From the NCBI GenBank assembly GCA_022410635.1, contig JAJVDF010000959.1:191569-255568 (forward strand): a DNA stretch of 64,000 bases, read 5' to 3'. This document shows positions 12,480-23,060 of the stretch, one piece after another. Made by a program: the position numbers and the translations under genes. The notes beneath the pieces are model-generated. The model was not told the DNA's origin. It worked only from the letters and a program-made list of their open reading frames with translations, and searched no databases. This DNA comes from Tretioscincus oriximinensis. Taxonomy: Eukaryota > Chordata > Lepidosauria > Squamata > Gymnophthalmidae. The stretch's first letter is position 1. Each line of letters opens with the position of its first letter.

Positions 12480-12715
12480 GGTGGTTTGTAAGTTGCAGAT
12501 GGTGCAGAACTTGGTAGTGAGGCTACTGACTGGTACAGCTGGCTGAACACACATAACACCAGTCCTGAAGGAACTACATTGGTTGCCTATTCGTTACTGA
12601 GCCCAATTCAAGGAACTAACGTTGGCTTACAAAGCCCTAAATGGCTTGGGCCCCAAATATTTGAAGGAACACCTCCTTGCATGCATACCAGTCTGCACCC
12701 TAAGATCTAAAAGAA
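12480..12715 (+). mobile_element. Old L2/CR1-like LINE ORF2 C-terminal fragment
   Basis: Frame-broken translation gives LQMVQNLVVRLLTG, then HITPVLKELHWLPI and ALNGLGPKYLKEHLLA. This is the conserved C-terminal signature of L2-type LINE ORF2 proteins. The fragment differs from both CR1-type families elsewhere in the window, so it is a third LINE lineage of this general group. Confidence 0.7.
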
Positions 12716-12729
12716 AAGTAAAATAGAAA

Positions 12730-13545
12730 GTGAGAAAAGTCCAGACTCTTCAAAAAGTGTGGAAACTGTTTGCAAATACAATATTGGAAGCTCAAACAAA
12801 ATGCATTCCGAGCAGAAGAAAGGGATCTGCCAAGTCACAAAGGATAGCTGTATGGCTTACCACTGCAGTAAGGGAAGTCATTAGAATGAAGAGAAACTCA
12901 TTTAAAAAGTGGAAGGCTTATCCTAGTGAGGAGAACAGAAGGGAGCACAAACTGTGGCAAACCAAATGCAAGGTGGTAGTCAGGGATGCGAAGAAAGACT
13001 TTGAGGAGCACATTGCAAAGAATATTAAAAGAAATTTAATATTTTTTTTCAAATACATCAGAAATAAGAATCCTACCAGGAAAGCAGTCGGACCACTAGA
13101 CAACAATGGACAAAAGGGGAATAATCAAGGAGGATGTGGAGACTGCAGAAAGNTTAAATGAATTTTTTGCTTCAGTTTTCACTTAAGAAGACAGAGGGTA
13201 TTTACCCGCAACAGATTTATTCTTCTCAGGAAGAACACAAGAGGAATTAAGCTGGATAGAGATAACAAGGCAGGAGGTCCTTGCTAGCCTTAATAAGTTG
13301 AACATTAATGAATCCCCAGCGCCAGGAGGCATTCATCCAAGAATTCTTAAGGAACTCAAATGTGAAATTGCTGAACTTCTGACCAAAATATTTAATCTTT
13401 CTTTAAGATCAGGCACAGTATCAGTAGATTGGAGGGTAGCTAATGTAACACCAATCTTCAAAAAAGGATCCCAGGGTGGTCCTGGAAATTATAGACCCAT
13501 CAGTTTAACATCAGTTCCAGGTAAAGTGTTGGAGAAGCATGCATT
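12730..13545 (+). mobile_element. CR1-like LINE ORF2 internal fragment
   Basis: A frame at 12730-13161 encodes the charged linker between endonuclease and polymerase (KRNSFKKWKAYPSEENR, VRDAKKDFEEHIAKNIKRN). A second, at 13298-13545, encodes the start of the reverse transcriptase: APGGIHPRILKELKCEIAEL, DWRVANVTPIFKKGS and NYRPISLTSVPGKVLEK. Similarity ends at about 13545. The order matches ORF2 of the CR1 copy at 48,340-49,270. Frameshifts and stops show it is dead, and its divergence suggests an older family. Confidence 0.8.
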
Positions 13546-13719
13546 GCTGAATGAAACTTCTGCAAATGTAAACCACCTGACTACAATCCTCAGCATTCTC
13601 AGCGAGCCTGTATACAATTCTCATGCATACTCTGCTAAGCCAAGAGCCAATGAACATTTTATAATTTACATATTCAATGTTCTGAACGAGCTTTCAGAGT
13701 TCACAAAATAGAAGCTGCT

Positions 13720-16700
13720 AAGTTGCCGGAAATGTAACGGCTATTTACTCCACAGCAAAGACCATTAGAGTGAATTCCATGTGGTTCCATGGGGTAGACA
13801 GTAGGTAAAATCGCTTCCAAGGGCAGGAAATCAATTGTACGGATCAAGCCTTAGGAAATACAGCTTTCAAATGATAATTTCATTTACGGAAGGAAAAGAG
13901 ATACCCAGATAGATATATTACTAACATGAAAAAAGTAAGCCAAGCAGCAAACTAAATTTAATTGATAATTGAATTTCGTCAGACTAGAAATACTCAAGCT
14001 TGATTACTTGCAGATCTATTGGATCCAATGATCACTTAGATAAAATATCTGGAGCAATATGGAGTAGACTAAAAGGTCCTATAAAGCAGCACATTGTGCT
14101 GTGATGAAAAGAAATCCCAGAAATGAGAAAGAAAATAACTGAAATATATTTGATTCATAGGGCTGCAAAACCACACTGAGTGCCATTAGTCACAAATGGA
14201 GAAAATTTGGAACAACAATAACTATTCTCAGAAGTAGTTGACTTACCAGAATTTTTCCATCATTCCGTTGATGGCTAATCTAGCAAGTAATGAAAGAATA
14301 TAGGTGAATATTTAATGTGCTTCATATGTCAGAGTTCATGATCCTACCAATAAAATAACACTGGTCAGAAATGGCATCTATGTTGTCAAAAAAATAAACT
14401 CTTGAAGATTTCCCAAGCCGTTTGGCATAATTTGTATTGTGTACTGATAATTCAAAGATGGAACATTTTGNAAGACGCTGATCTTATTGTATCTTGAGAG
14501 GATGTAATTCAACATTCTACAGCAAGAACATTATATCAACACCCAAACATAATGGTGATAATGGGATGGTGTGAAGCCGTTTTGCTGTTTCAAGGTCTGG
14601 GTGACCTGCCATAATTGTCAGAACCAGAAAGTTCTGAAGAATATCTGATCTGACGCAGAAGAGAATTGGGAGGTGCAGCAGGCAATCCAAAACATGAAAC
14701 CTAATTCTTCTCTGAATAGCCCCAAAGAACTGAATTATGGCTGCGCCCAGTCAGTAATCCAGATGAAAGCTGAATTCCTATTGCACTTGTCACACCTACC
14801 TGTTGGATTATCGGGATTATCAGTAAACCAGCAAAGCCATGTTGTGTAGATAATTTTTAGTGAGAAACAGCGAGAATGTTGATGTTTACATTTCCAGATG
14901 ATGCCTCTTTCACTTCCTTTTTAAAGTGTTGCGAGATTGATGATTTGGCCATTGCTGAGCAGTGCAGTCTTCTTATTGAAGATCTCTCCCTCCAAGTTAG
15001 CATGTAAACATTGGAAAAACCTAAGAATATTCTAGAGGTGATAACTCGACAGTTTAGCATTTCAGACAGTGTTTTCACACTTGTCCTTGAGAATAAGCCA
15101 GCAATTAGAACCAGTCCATTTGCATTTAAGAATGCTTGAAGAAGCCTCAAATGACCAGTGCTGTTCCTAACCCGTGCTTACAGCTTATAGGCAACGGGGC
15201 ACTAAAAAATCAGTCTGCATCTGAACAGCATTGGCTGATGTGCAAATGTACCATCTTTTAGGTTTGCAGTTCAAATAGACTCAAATCACTCCCTCTCTTG
15301 GCACCATTGTCAAGGAACCTCTCTCATCCAACCATCCAGAGAATGTGGGTTGTCTGGTCTGGTCTGATGATCAGTGTACAAACAAGGTTCAAAAGTAATT
15401 CAGAAATCAGTTTCCTTTTCTTCCAATAGCATTTTGTGTCAGACTCAAAAATGGGGTGCTAGAGATTCATTCTAAAAAAGAACTATGAAAATATCCAGTG
15501 TGTTCATCAAACATGAGGTATGGGAATGAAAATAAAAATATATACATTTCTAAAGATAATTCCCAACTAATTCTAGACTCAAAATAACATACCTATTCAT
15601 AACACTGTCTATCCAAATGTTTTTGATGGAATGTCACCTTAACAGATTGGCATGCACTGTGNCACAGATCAAGAGTTGCCGCTATGTAAATGGATTGTAA
15701 TTGCATTGATGAAGTCTCTTCTCTTTGAAGAGCAGATAATGGAGACTGGTGAACAACAGAATGATCCACAATTCCGTTTATGGTCTTGTGGAATTCCATT
15801 CCAGAATGATTCATAACTCTTTAAACTGGTCTATGGTTGAACAAACACCATCTTTCTTCCCACCTTCAAATACTATTTTGATACTAATATACCAATTTTG
15901 TATTGCTGTTTTAAGTAAAATAAATAAATGAATAGCAAAGTTTTGTACAGATAATTATTGCTATGAGTTAAACAAATGAGAATAATTGGAGCCACAAAGA
16001 TCAAGTCAGCTCAGATCTTTGTAACACTAAGTCAGCTTGTTGTAACACTTGAGAGTTAATAGTTTTAATCAATGTTCTGTTCACTGATTAAAACAGTATT
16101 TCTCCAAGTGGTGGCATATGAACGTCTGAAGTTGCCATATCTTTCTTCATGTAATCCAAAACTTTTTTCTTTTCAAAACCAAAATAATACAATCCACAAA
16201 TTATTTTAGATTATCACTAGTATGTCAGCATTCCCAATACTTTATACTAGTTATGTAATGGTAAACATATAGCTTTAAGTATACCAACAATGTATTTCAC
16301 TTTGCTACTTAAAGTGTGTCCCAGAAACAGTATTACAAAAACCATGTTCAATTGATTCATCATATGTGGTGCAATTTCTTTATCATTACTAAGCAATGAT
16401 ATACAATAAACTAGTAGTCCAATTTTGGATCAGCAAACTTTGTAAGAGGCACTGTGAACAGTTATTTTCAAATGTAATGTACTTTAAGACTGCTGTTCTA
16501 ATCTCACTTTCTAGATAAAAACCTTACATACAACAAGGCTTCCCTCTGATGTGACATAGAAAATGTGCAATATGATTGTTAACCATCAAACATCAGTACC
16601 ATGATTATCCAGTTACAGTGTGGACTTAAGCCAGTGTAATAGGTCTTTTAAGATTAACCTCAATCTCCATTTCTGTAGATGGCAGCAATGACATCCAGTT

Positions 16701-18320
16701 TTGGTTCTATTCCTGCAAAATTATTATGCCATTAGCCCATGGACACAAAAATCTGAGCAAATGTAATAATGGAACGAATTTGGCTTATTGCTGTGTCTTT
16801 GAAGGATATACTGATCTTAAATTACCGAGGCTAGGCTGATGCGAAATCTTCAGAAAAGGAGGGGAAATATGAAGCATGGAAATTAGTACCACCTCCTATG
16901 TTACCTATCCTGCTCCCCAAGTCTTGATATTTCAATTGTACTGAAGTGGTGGAACTTCCTTTATGAAAACCTTGTGATATAGACTCTACGTGGTTACACT
17001 GAGTAGAAAATGTTAAAAACGAAGATGGGCTTTTTAAAATCCAAGAACAGGCTTCTATCATGAACAAAGAAGCACACAATAAAGGTGTATATACCACCAG
17101 CCTTTAGGAAGAGGAACGGAAGTTTATGGTCCCAAAAGATACAGTCCAAGAATGACACTGGTATGGAAGTTGTCATTTTACATCCATTTATTTCATCCCA
17201 TGGCCATTTAAAGCATAATAGTCAATACATTTCTAACACTACAGAGAAATACCAGGGTGACCAGAGTATATATACAAGCCAAAAATAAAAAATAAAGATG
17301 TGGACAGCTGAATAATAGTATGTATTCAGTATGGAATCCATTGAACTTCATTCAGCTCGAACTTTGTTCTTCAGGGAGCAAGGTGCTAATGTGCCATTCT
17401 CTCATAAAGTGAAATTGCTTCCAAAGCAACTTACTGCTAAAAACATAGATGGAAACAAGTGTAATACTAAATTTTACCTATAAACCTAGGAGCAACACTT
17501 TCATGAATCAATTTCCACCCTCCAACACCATTACTACTCTGAATTTGTTTTTACAAAAGCCAACTGTTTTATTAAGGCCTATTTTGCCCTGAGCAATATG
17601 GTGGAAATTAGCCCCAAAGTCTAAACAGTTAAAAGGCAAGCACCGAGTGACTCTTATACAGACAAATATAGCATTTATTTTTTAAAACCCACCTATAGCT
17701 GGAGTAATATACAAAATGTATTGCTCAACAATTTAGTTGAAACTAAAAAAGTTTACTTTAGGCCAAACTTCCAAGGCTGTGTGCTCAAAGTCAGGCACTG
17801 AAGTAGATGCTGAAATAGTTGAGAATAAGCATGTAAGATTGGATCTTTGCTGTTTTGGCACCTGAATTCAGGTGTCCATGTTTGAAAGGTCAGGATAACA
17901 CCCCAAANATCTCAAACAACCACAGCCAAAGCGTCAAGTCAACTCAAGCTAAAAGATAACTAATCTAATGTGGTCCTAAAGTCTCTGACAACACATCTAC
18001 CCAGACTACCTTATTAAGTGATGTAAGTTTGTTGTGAACATGTTTTTGTTATTCTTATTCCTGTTAACCCAGATCTTATATTAGCCAGTCAAATGTCCAG
18101 AGTTGCATAAGGTTATTCATTTCAAATCCAACACACAGCTCTTACTTTAAAAAGACCTTGAAGATCTTTGCTCCACAGATAACAAGTTTTAAGTACAGTC
18201 AGGAGGCCACACAATCCATCATTTAGAAATCATGAGTCAGGTCAAATAGCAAACAAGTGCCTTCTTTTATACAAATTTAGACAATACAGGTAACCTAATC
18301 TATCAAGAGTATCCAGAAAA
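13720..18320. other. Unique noncoding DNA downstream of MARCKS
   Basis: Over 4.5 kb without a recognised interspersed repeat or gene. The sequence is AT-rich with only short chance frames. It lies beyond the likely 3' end of MARCKS; a longer MARCKS 3' UTR using more distal poly(A) signals could reach into its right part. The lack of mobile elements contrasts with the flanking DNA. Confidence 0.55.
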
Positions 18321-18329
18321 AGAAACACA

Positions 18330-19560
18330 ACCAAATTCTACATTTTATTCACATTTATTTTTCGCTTTTAGTGTGCTCACAGAAAATTAGAACACCTTAA
18401 GCAGGAATTTAATAGCAATTTTGTAAGCAAAGTTACATTCCATCTCTAAGTCAAATTGGTCAAAGCTTCTCCAGTATTTACAAAAACATGATAGACAAGA
18501 TGCTACACAAAAACCATTGCATCTGAAATTGGTTTTTCTTCTTTATTCTCAAAGACAACTGAAAAAAAGAAAGCATCGTCTGCTGTCATCAAAAACATAC
18601 CACAGTATAAACAGTAATCGTTCCACTTATCACAGCTTGGTTGAGTTTCAAATTGTGTGTGGTTTGTTTGTTTTTTAAGGTCCAAGATTACTGCAATTTT
18701 ACAAAAAAATAAAAAATAAAATGGGCAGGGTGGAAAAAGTTGCAAACTTAATGTGCTTCTGGATATCAAGATTTGTTTTTTTTTATACAATAGTCACAGT
18801 TAAAAACACCCTGCTGGTAATACATAATTACACTTTATTAAGGTCATAAACCAGCAATAAACAATAAAGCCTATACAACTTGTATTTCTACTTAATCACT
18901 GACTGGTACAGCTAACATGAGATAAGTGAAAGTTCCTATGGTTTAAATGAATTTCCTAAGACTATGATTTTTTTTTTATCTGAGTATTGGAATTTTTCTT
19001 CTTCCTTCTTAGTCAAGACTTGTAGTGTTGTAAACCTTATAGAACATCTGCCTCACAAAATACATTGTAATAACTTTCTTCTTAAAAAAAGACTAACCCC
19101 TTGTGGCACATTTTCTTGGCAAATTATCTGCACCACTAATTCCCCATTATGACCCCATCACTTCATTTGCTATCCCTTATTGACCCATCCGTCTCCTTCA
19201 TATATGGGCATGTCCATAGATCGACAGAGAAAACAAGTTTACATTTCGAATAAAGATGCAAAGTATGCAAAAAAACAAAAACAAAACATTAATACTGATG
19301 CAAAAAGAGGAGGAGCAAGGCAGAGGGAGGTGTTTAGCCTCTCCTTCCACCCATTGGAATGGTGGTAACAGAATGGTCTGAGATGGGATCTGTGGGTAGA
19401 GACAAAAAAATTAAAAAAAAAATATAGGAAAGAGAGAAAGACATCTTCTAAATCAATCCCTGGTTGTAGACAAGTTCTCCAAAACCAGTACCTGGCACCA
19501 CTCCAAACAAACAAACAGGGGGGAAGAAAAGTTCAATCATCTCAAAACTGCCAATTGCCT
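18330..19560 (-). other. MARCKS: Probable MARCKS 3' UTR
   Basis: The sequence directly follows the MARCKS stop codon on the minus strand, is AT-rich and has no repeat. Minus-strand AATAAA hexamers occur at 18839-18834 and as a close pair at 18359-18354 and 18349-18344, which would give 3' UTRs of about 0.73 and 1.2 kb. A 3' UTR of this order is usual for MARCKS transcripts. Exact ends need transcript data. Confidence 0.55.
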
Positions 19561-20307
19561 TTACTCTGCTGACTCAGTGGGTGGAGCTTCTGGACTAGGC
19601 TCGGAGGGGGCCTCTTGTGTGAGAGCCGCTGCTGCCTCCTCTGCTTTGGGCGCCTCTGGTTCANTTGAGGTGGGTTCGGTGGTAACACTGGGGGCAGCGG
19701 CTGCCTCCTCCGCTTTCTCCTCAGGCTTCTGCTCTTCAGCGGGCTTGGCTTCCTCACCCGCAGGCTTCTCCGGCGCAGTCTCTTCCGATTTGGCCTCCTG
19801 GGAACCAGCGGACTCTCCTTTCGTCTCCTCTGTGCTGGGGGCAGTGACAGGAGCGGAGGGCGAGGCCTCCGGAGCACTTTTGCTCTCCTCGCTGCTTGCG
19901 GCCTCCGGGGTAGCAGTGGCTTCATCTTTGCCTCCTTCCCCAGAAGCTGCCGCGCCTTCATTCTCAGCTCCTTCCCCGGACTCCTTTTTATTCTTTTTAA
20001 AGGAGAAGCCGCTCAGCTTAAATGACTTTTTGAAAGAAAAGCGCTTCTTTTTTTTTTTCGGGGTCTCATTGCTGGAAGAGGGGGTGGGCCCCTCCTCGGC
20101 CTTCGAGGAGGATTCCCCTTCCACTGGGGAGGCTGGTTCTGTGCTCTCGGCTTCTGCAGCTTCCTTCTCAGAGGCGGGCTCAGAAGGGCTCTGCTCTTCC
20201 TTCACCGATTCCTCCGCAGGGGCGCTCCCATTGGCCTGGACCTCCTCTTTGCCTGCCTCTGCAGCCGCTGGAGAAGCATCACCGTTTACCTTCACGTGGC
20301 CATTCTC
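19561..20307 (-). other. MARCKS: MARCKS coding exon 2
   Basis: The exon opens after the acceptor CAG at 20310-20308 and stops at TAA (19563-19561), coding 248 residues. It holds the effector domain (FSFKKSFKLSGFSFKK core) encoded near 20060-19985, and a C-terminal half dominated by Ala, Glu and Pro. The GC-rich, repetitive Ala/Glu coding produces long open frames on the opposite strand and in other registers; these are shadows. Confidence 0.95.
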
Positions 20308-22405
20308 CTGAAAGAAATCAGCACAGGGTTATGGAGAGGAAAGGTCTGGAGGTATTCGCATCCTGCCCTCTTCCCCATCGAGAATCCAATCAAAATTGTA
20401 CTCCTCTCACTCAACAAGGACATTTTGTTAACTTCTGATCCACTGGGAGACCAACGGAACCCCATCACCTGCCAACAAATTTAAGCTGAACCAAGTCGAG
20501 GCTGAAGCCGCTCAATAGAGCACGTTCCCCACTGGCTTTCCCGCTGCCTTTCTAGACGCAAGCACGTGATCTGACGTCAAAGCTCTGGTGATGGAGGACG
20601 CATTCGCTGGATATGGCTGACAATCTGTTCAGTCAGTGATCCCCTCTGGCTCCCCACCCAACCGGGTCCAGCAGACATCCCCATCTCAAGCACAGGGCAC
20701 CAGGCACCCCCTCACGATGGCTTTTAATTCAACCTGCCTTAGCTCGCGGCCCTCCCGCTTCCCCACCCCCCAGGAAAGCAGAATGCACCGCGCCCGTCCA
20801 CCAGTAGGGGGAACTGTGGCCCCATTTTGCAAAACAACAATAACTGAAATGCGCGTGTACACCCAGAGACACCCTTACACACAAGCAGTGGCGCGCAGGG
20901 GGGGGGGGGAGGAGACTGGGAGACAAGACCTGCCGAAGTGAAGCAGGGGGAAGGGGATCTTCTTCGCCAGGCACTCGCGCCACGAACAGGACTCCATTTC
21001 CTTCACACGCTAAACTGGGGCTTTTCATAGATGTGGGAAAGAGGAATTTTCACTAGCGCTGCAGCAGCTGGTACATATCTCTTTCTCCCACATCTATTAA
21101 AGGGGGCATTTTGATTTATCATTTGTTCATTTCCCCCTTCAGGCTTCAAGCGGGGTCCCGCCTCCCCCAGAGATCAGGCCCCCCCGAGAATGCCCCCCCG
21201 GGGCTCTCCCGCCCGCCCCCCACTCCCGTCCCCGTCCCCAACGCCAGGCAGGCACAGGGAGCGGCAGCTGCGGTTTAGGCGTGGCGCTCCTACGACCTTC
21301 CCTCCCTTCCAAGCAGCGCCGCCGCCCGCCCGTCCCCGCACTGGCCGCGGAGGCCACGGACGCGCCACGGGTGGCGAATACGGCTCAGAAATCGCCCGTG
21401 CAGCGGCATAGGCGGCCACAGCCCCACCGGCGCCCTGTGGGAAAGCCGCCTGCCTGCAATTCCCCGCACCACCGCCAAGCTAATTCGCAAGGGGTCTCCA
21501 AAGAGAAATGCAGAAAATGTCTCCGAACACCGGNCCGGGTTTCTCCTCAACTGCCCCCGCCACACACACACACCCCAACCNCAACCCGGCAGGTCGCCCA
21601 AGTGGCACATAGGCTAAAAGCCAGGAGGCAAGCTAGAGAAGAGGCGCCCTCACAGCAGCCCCTTCCTCAATGCACGGAAAGTGCCCAGAAAGCCCCCCCT
21701 CCCACGACGCTCAACTCGCCTTTGCTTGATCAGCACCACCAGGTTCCGTGACGGGGGCCCCTCCCTTCTCACGCGCCAAAGGAGGCAACTCAAATGGGGG
21801 GGGCAGCGAGGCAAAATTGAGACGGGGGGCATCTATAGTAGGACATATTCTGATCGTTCCAGCTGGCCATAGCCAGAGCGCACATGCACCAGCCCCCCCA
21901 ACGCCCTCCCCCCAAAGTCTTGCAAGGATGCAGCCAATTTCAACACCCAATGATGCCCCCAAGTAGCCCAAGGCAAATGCATTCTCAAGGACCCCCCACC
22001 GCCCCCCATCGAATGTGTTCGCAGCCCGCCACCATGTCACCAATTACTGTAGTGGCAACACAAAAGCGACGGAGGGAGGGAGAAAATCGACGGCCATCTG
22101 TTCGCATGAAACATAAAATGGGAAGAAAAAAAAGGGAGTGGTGGGTGGGTAGGTGGGGTGGGGGGTCCTGCTGGTTGGAAAACCCTGGATCCTGCCCGGA
22201 GCAGAATAGCAGGCGGAACCGAACACAGCCCCCCCCCCCCCCCCCGCCCAGGTGTCTCCTTTAACAAAGGAATCATCGGGTGTTTTTATGATTCTTTTCC
22301 CCTTACCTGTCCGTTCGCTTTGGAGGGAGATGCAGCGACCGCCTCCCCGGGCTTCTCGGCAACAGCTTCTCCTTTCGCAGCGTTCTTGGAGAACTGGGCA
22401 CCCAT
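19561..22405 (-). CDS. MARCKS: Myristoylated alanine-rich C-kinase substrate (two coding exons)
   Basis: MARCKS is a plasma-membrane-bound, intrinsically disordered protein that binds calmodulin, actin and PIP2 and is released from the membrane on phosphorylation by protein kinase C. The coding sequence joins 22405-22307 and 20307-19561 and gives 281 residues. The start MGAQFSKNAAKGE has the Gly2 N-myristoylation signal. Exon 1 ends with SPSKANGQ before a GTAAG donor; exon 2 begins ENGHVKVNG after a TTCTTTCAG acceptor. Both are phase 0, and the junction lies in the conserved MH2 region. The basic effector domain is at residues 117-141 with serines 124, 128, 132 and 135 set between phenylalanines. 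The rest is rich in Ala, Glu and Pro. One N lies in the C-terminal part. The related MARCKSL1 is shorter, so MARCKS is the better call. Confidence 0.97.
20308..22306 (-). other. MARCKS: MARCKS intron 1
   Basis: The 1,999-bp phase-0 intron has a GTAAG donor at 22306-22302 and a pyrimidine-rich acceptor ending CAG at 20308. It is unusually GC-rich, especially 21,130-22,250, and is probably part of the CpG island. A plus-strand run of about 18 C at 22229-22247 appears as a G-run in the transcript about 60 bases after the donor. Open frames here on both strands are due to base composition. Confidence 0.9.
22307..22405 (-). other. MARCKS: MARCKS coding exon 1 (N-myristoylation signal)
   Basis: Ninety-nine bases code 33 residues starting MGAQFSKNAAKGE. 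Gly2 after Met removal, with Ser6 and nearby lysines, is the classic myristoylation and membrane-association signal. The exon is too short to appear as a separate long reading frame and was placed from the start codon, the splice donor and exact phase with exon 2. Confidence 0.95.
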
Positions 22406-22566
22406 CGCTGGCTTTAGTCAACAAAGAAAAGCAACAGATCCCAAAAGAGAAGGGAAACAAAGAGCAGCGGCGGCGGATTCGTGGAAATGAATGCTGGACA
22501 CCCACAGGAGCAGCAGCAGCAGCAGCAGCCCGAAAACCCAGCAGCAGCAACACGCGCGCGCGCACG

Positions 22567-22599
<33 letters not shown>

Positions 22600-22900
22600 G
22601 CGCAGGGGAGGAGGGGGGACAAGAGAGAAGATATCCGATTATTTGCAAGTAGACTCCTCGATTACTTTTTTTTCCCTTTTTTTCTTTTAATGAAGCTGCA
22701 GAAGGGTGTTTTTTTTAAAAAAAAAAGAAAAAATCAGCAGTAGAAATAAGGGAGAGAAAGGAAGTGGGGAAAAGTCGAGCAAAAAAAAAAGCAAATAAAA
22801 AAATAAAAATAAAAATCAGAAGCCCAAGTTTAGTTACCAAAAAAAAAAAGACGTGATTAAAAAAAAATCCCAGATTTGTAGCCGTACTGTAGACAAGGGG
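22406..22900 (-). promoter_or_regulatory. MARCKS: Probable MARCKS 5' UTR with simple repeats
   Basis: On the transcribed strand this region carries a (CTG)n tract of about six units (plus strand 22509-22528) and a (GT)n tract of about 14 units (plus strand 22569-22598), then long A/T runs at 22667-22860. If transcription starts near 22,900, as in the roughly 400-base 5' UTR expected for MARCKS, both repeats would be in the leader. The transcription start is not directly visible. Confidence 0.5.
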
Positions 22901-23060
22901 AAAATGGAGAAATCTCCCTCGTCGCTAATAAGATGCGGCGTCCAACGCCCAAGTGCGCAGATGAATGGGCTTCCCGAGCGCTGATGGCAGCCCCCCGCCC
23001 GCCGCCGACCAATCAGGGCGCCGCCAGACAAAAGAGGGGGCGGAGCCTCGCCAATTGGAG
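22900..23060 (-). promoter_or_regulatory. MARCKS: Probable MARCKS core/proximal promoter
   Basis: A CCAAT motif at 23009-23013 (in GACCAATCAGG), a second CCAAT/ATTGG palindrome at 23051-23058, and a GC box GGGGGCGG at 23036-23043 cluster within 50 bp, in CpG-rich sequence. They lie about 600-650 bp upstream of the MARCKS start codon. I see no clear TATA box, in line with a CpG-island promoter. The function is inferred from position and motif clustering. Confidence 0.6.

Noticed and set aside
15765..15815. Short imperfect inverted repeat around CCACAATTCCGTTTATGG
   Set aside because: The paired part is short and interrupted, no better than expected in AT-rich DNA.
16090..16460. hAT-like end CAGTATTTCTCCAAGTGG
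   Set aside because: No matching inverted end or 8-bp duplication was found within a plausible distance.
19577..20311. 244-residue plus-strand open frame opposite MARCKS exon 2
   Set aside because: It mirrors the Ala/Glu/Pro-rich MARCKS coding sequence, is Ser/Ala/Gly-rich without domains, and is explained by the codon use of the real gene.
21139..22043. Several overlapping frames on both strands in MARCKS intron 1
   Set aside because: High GC content removes stop codons; the products are Pro/Arg/Gly-rich with no family features, and the segment is spliced out.
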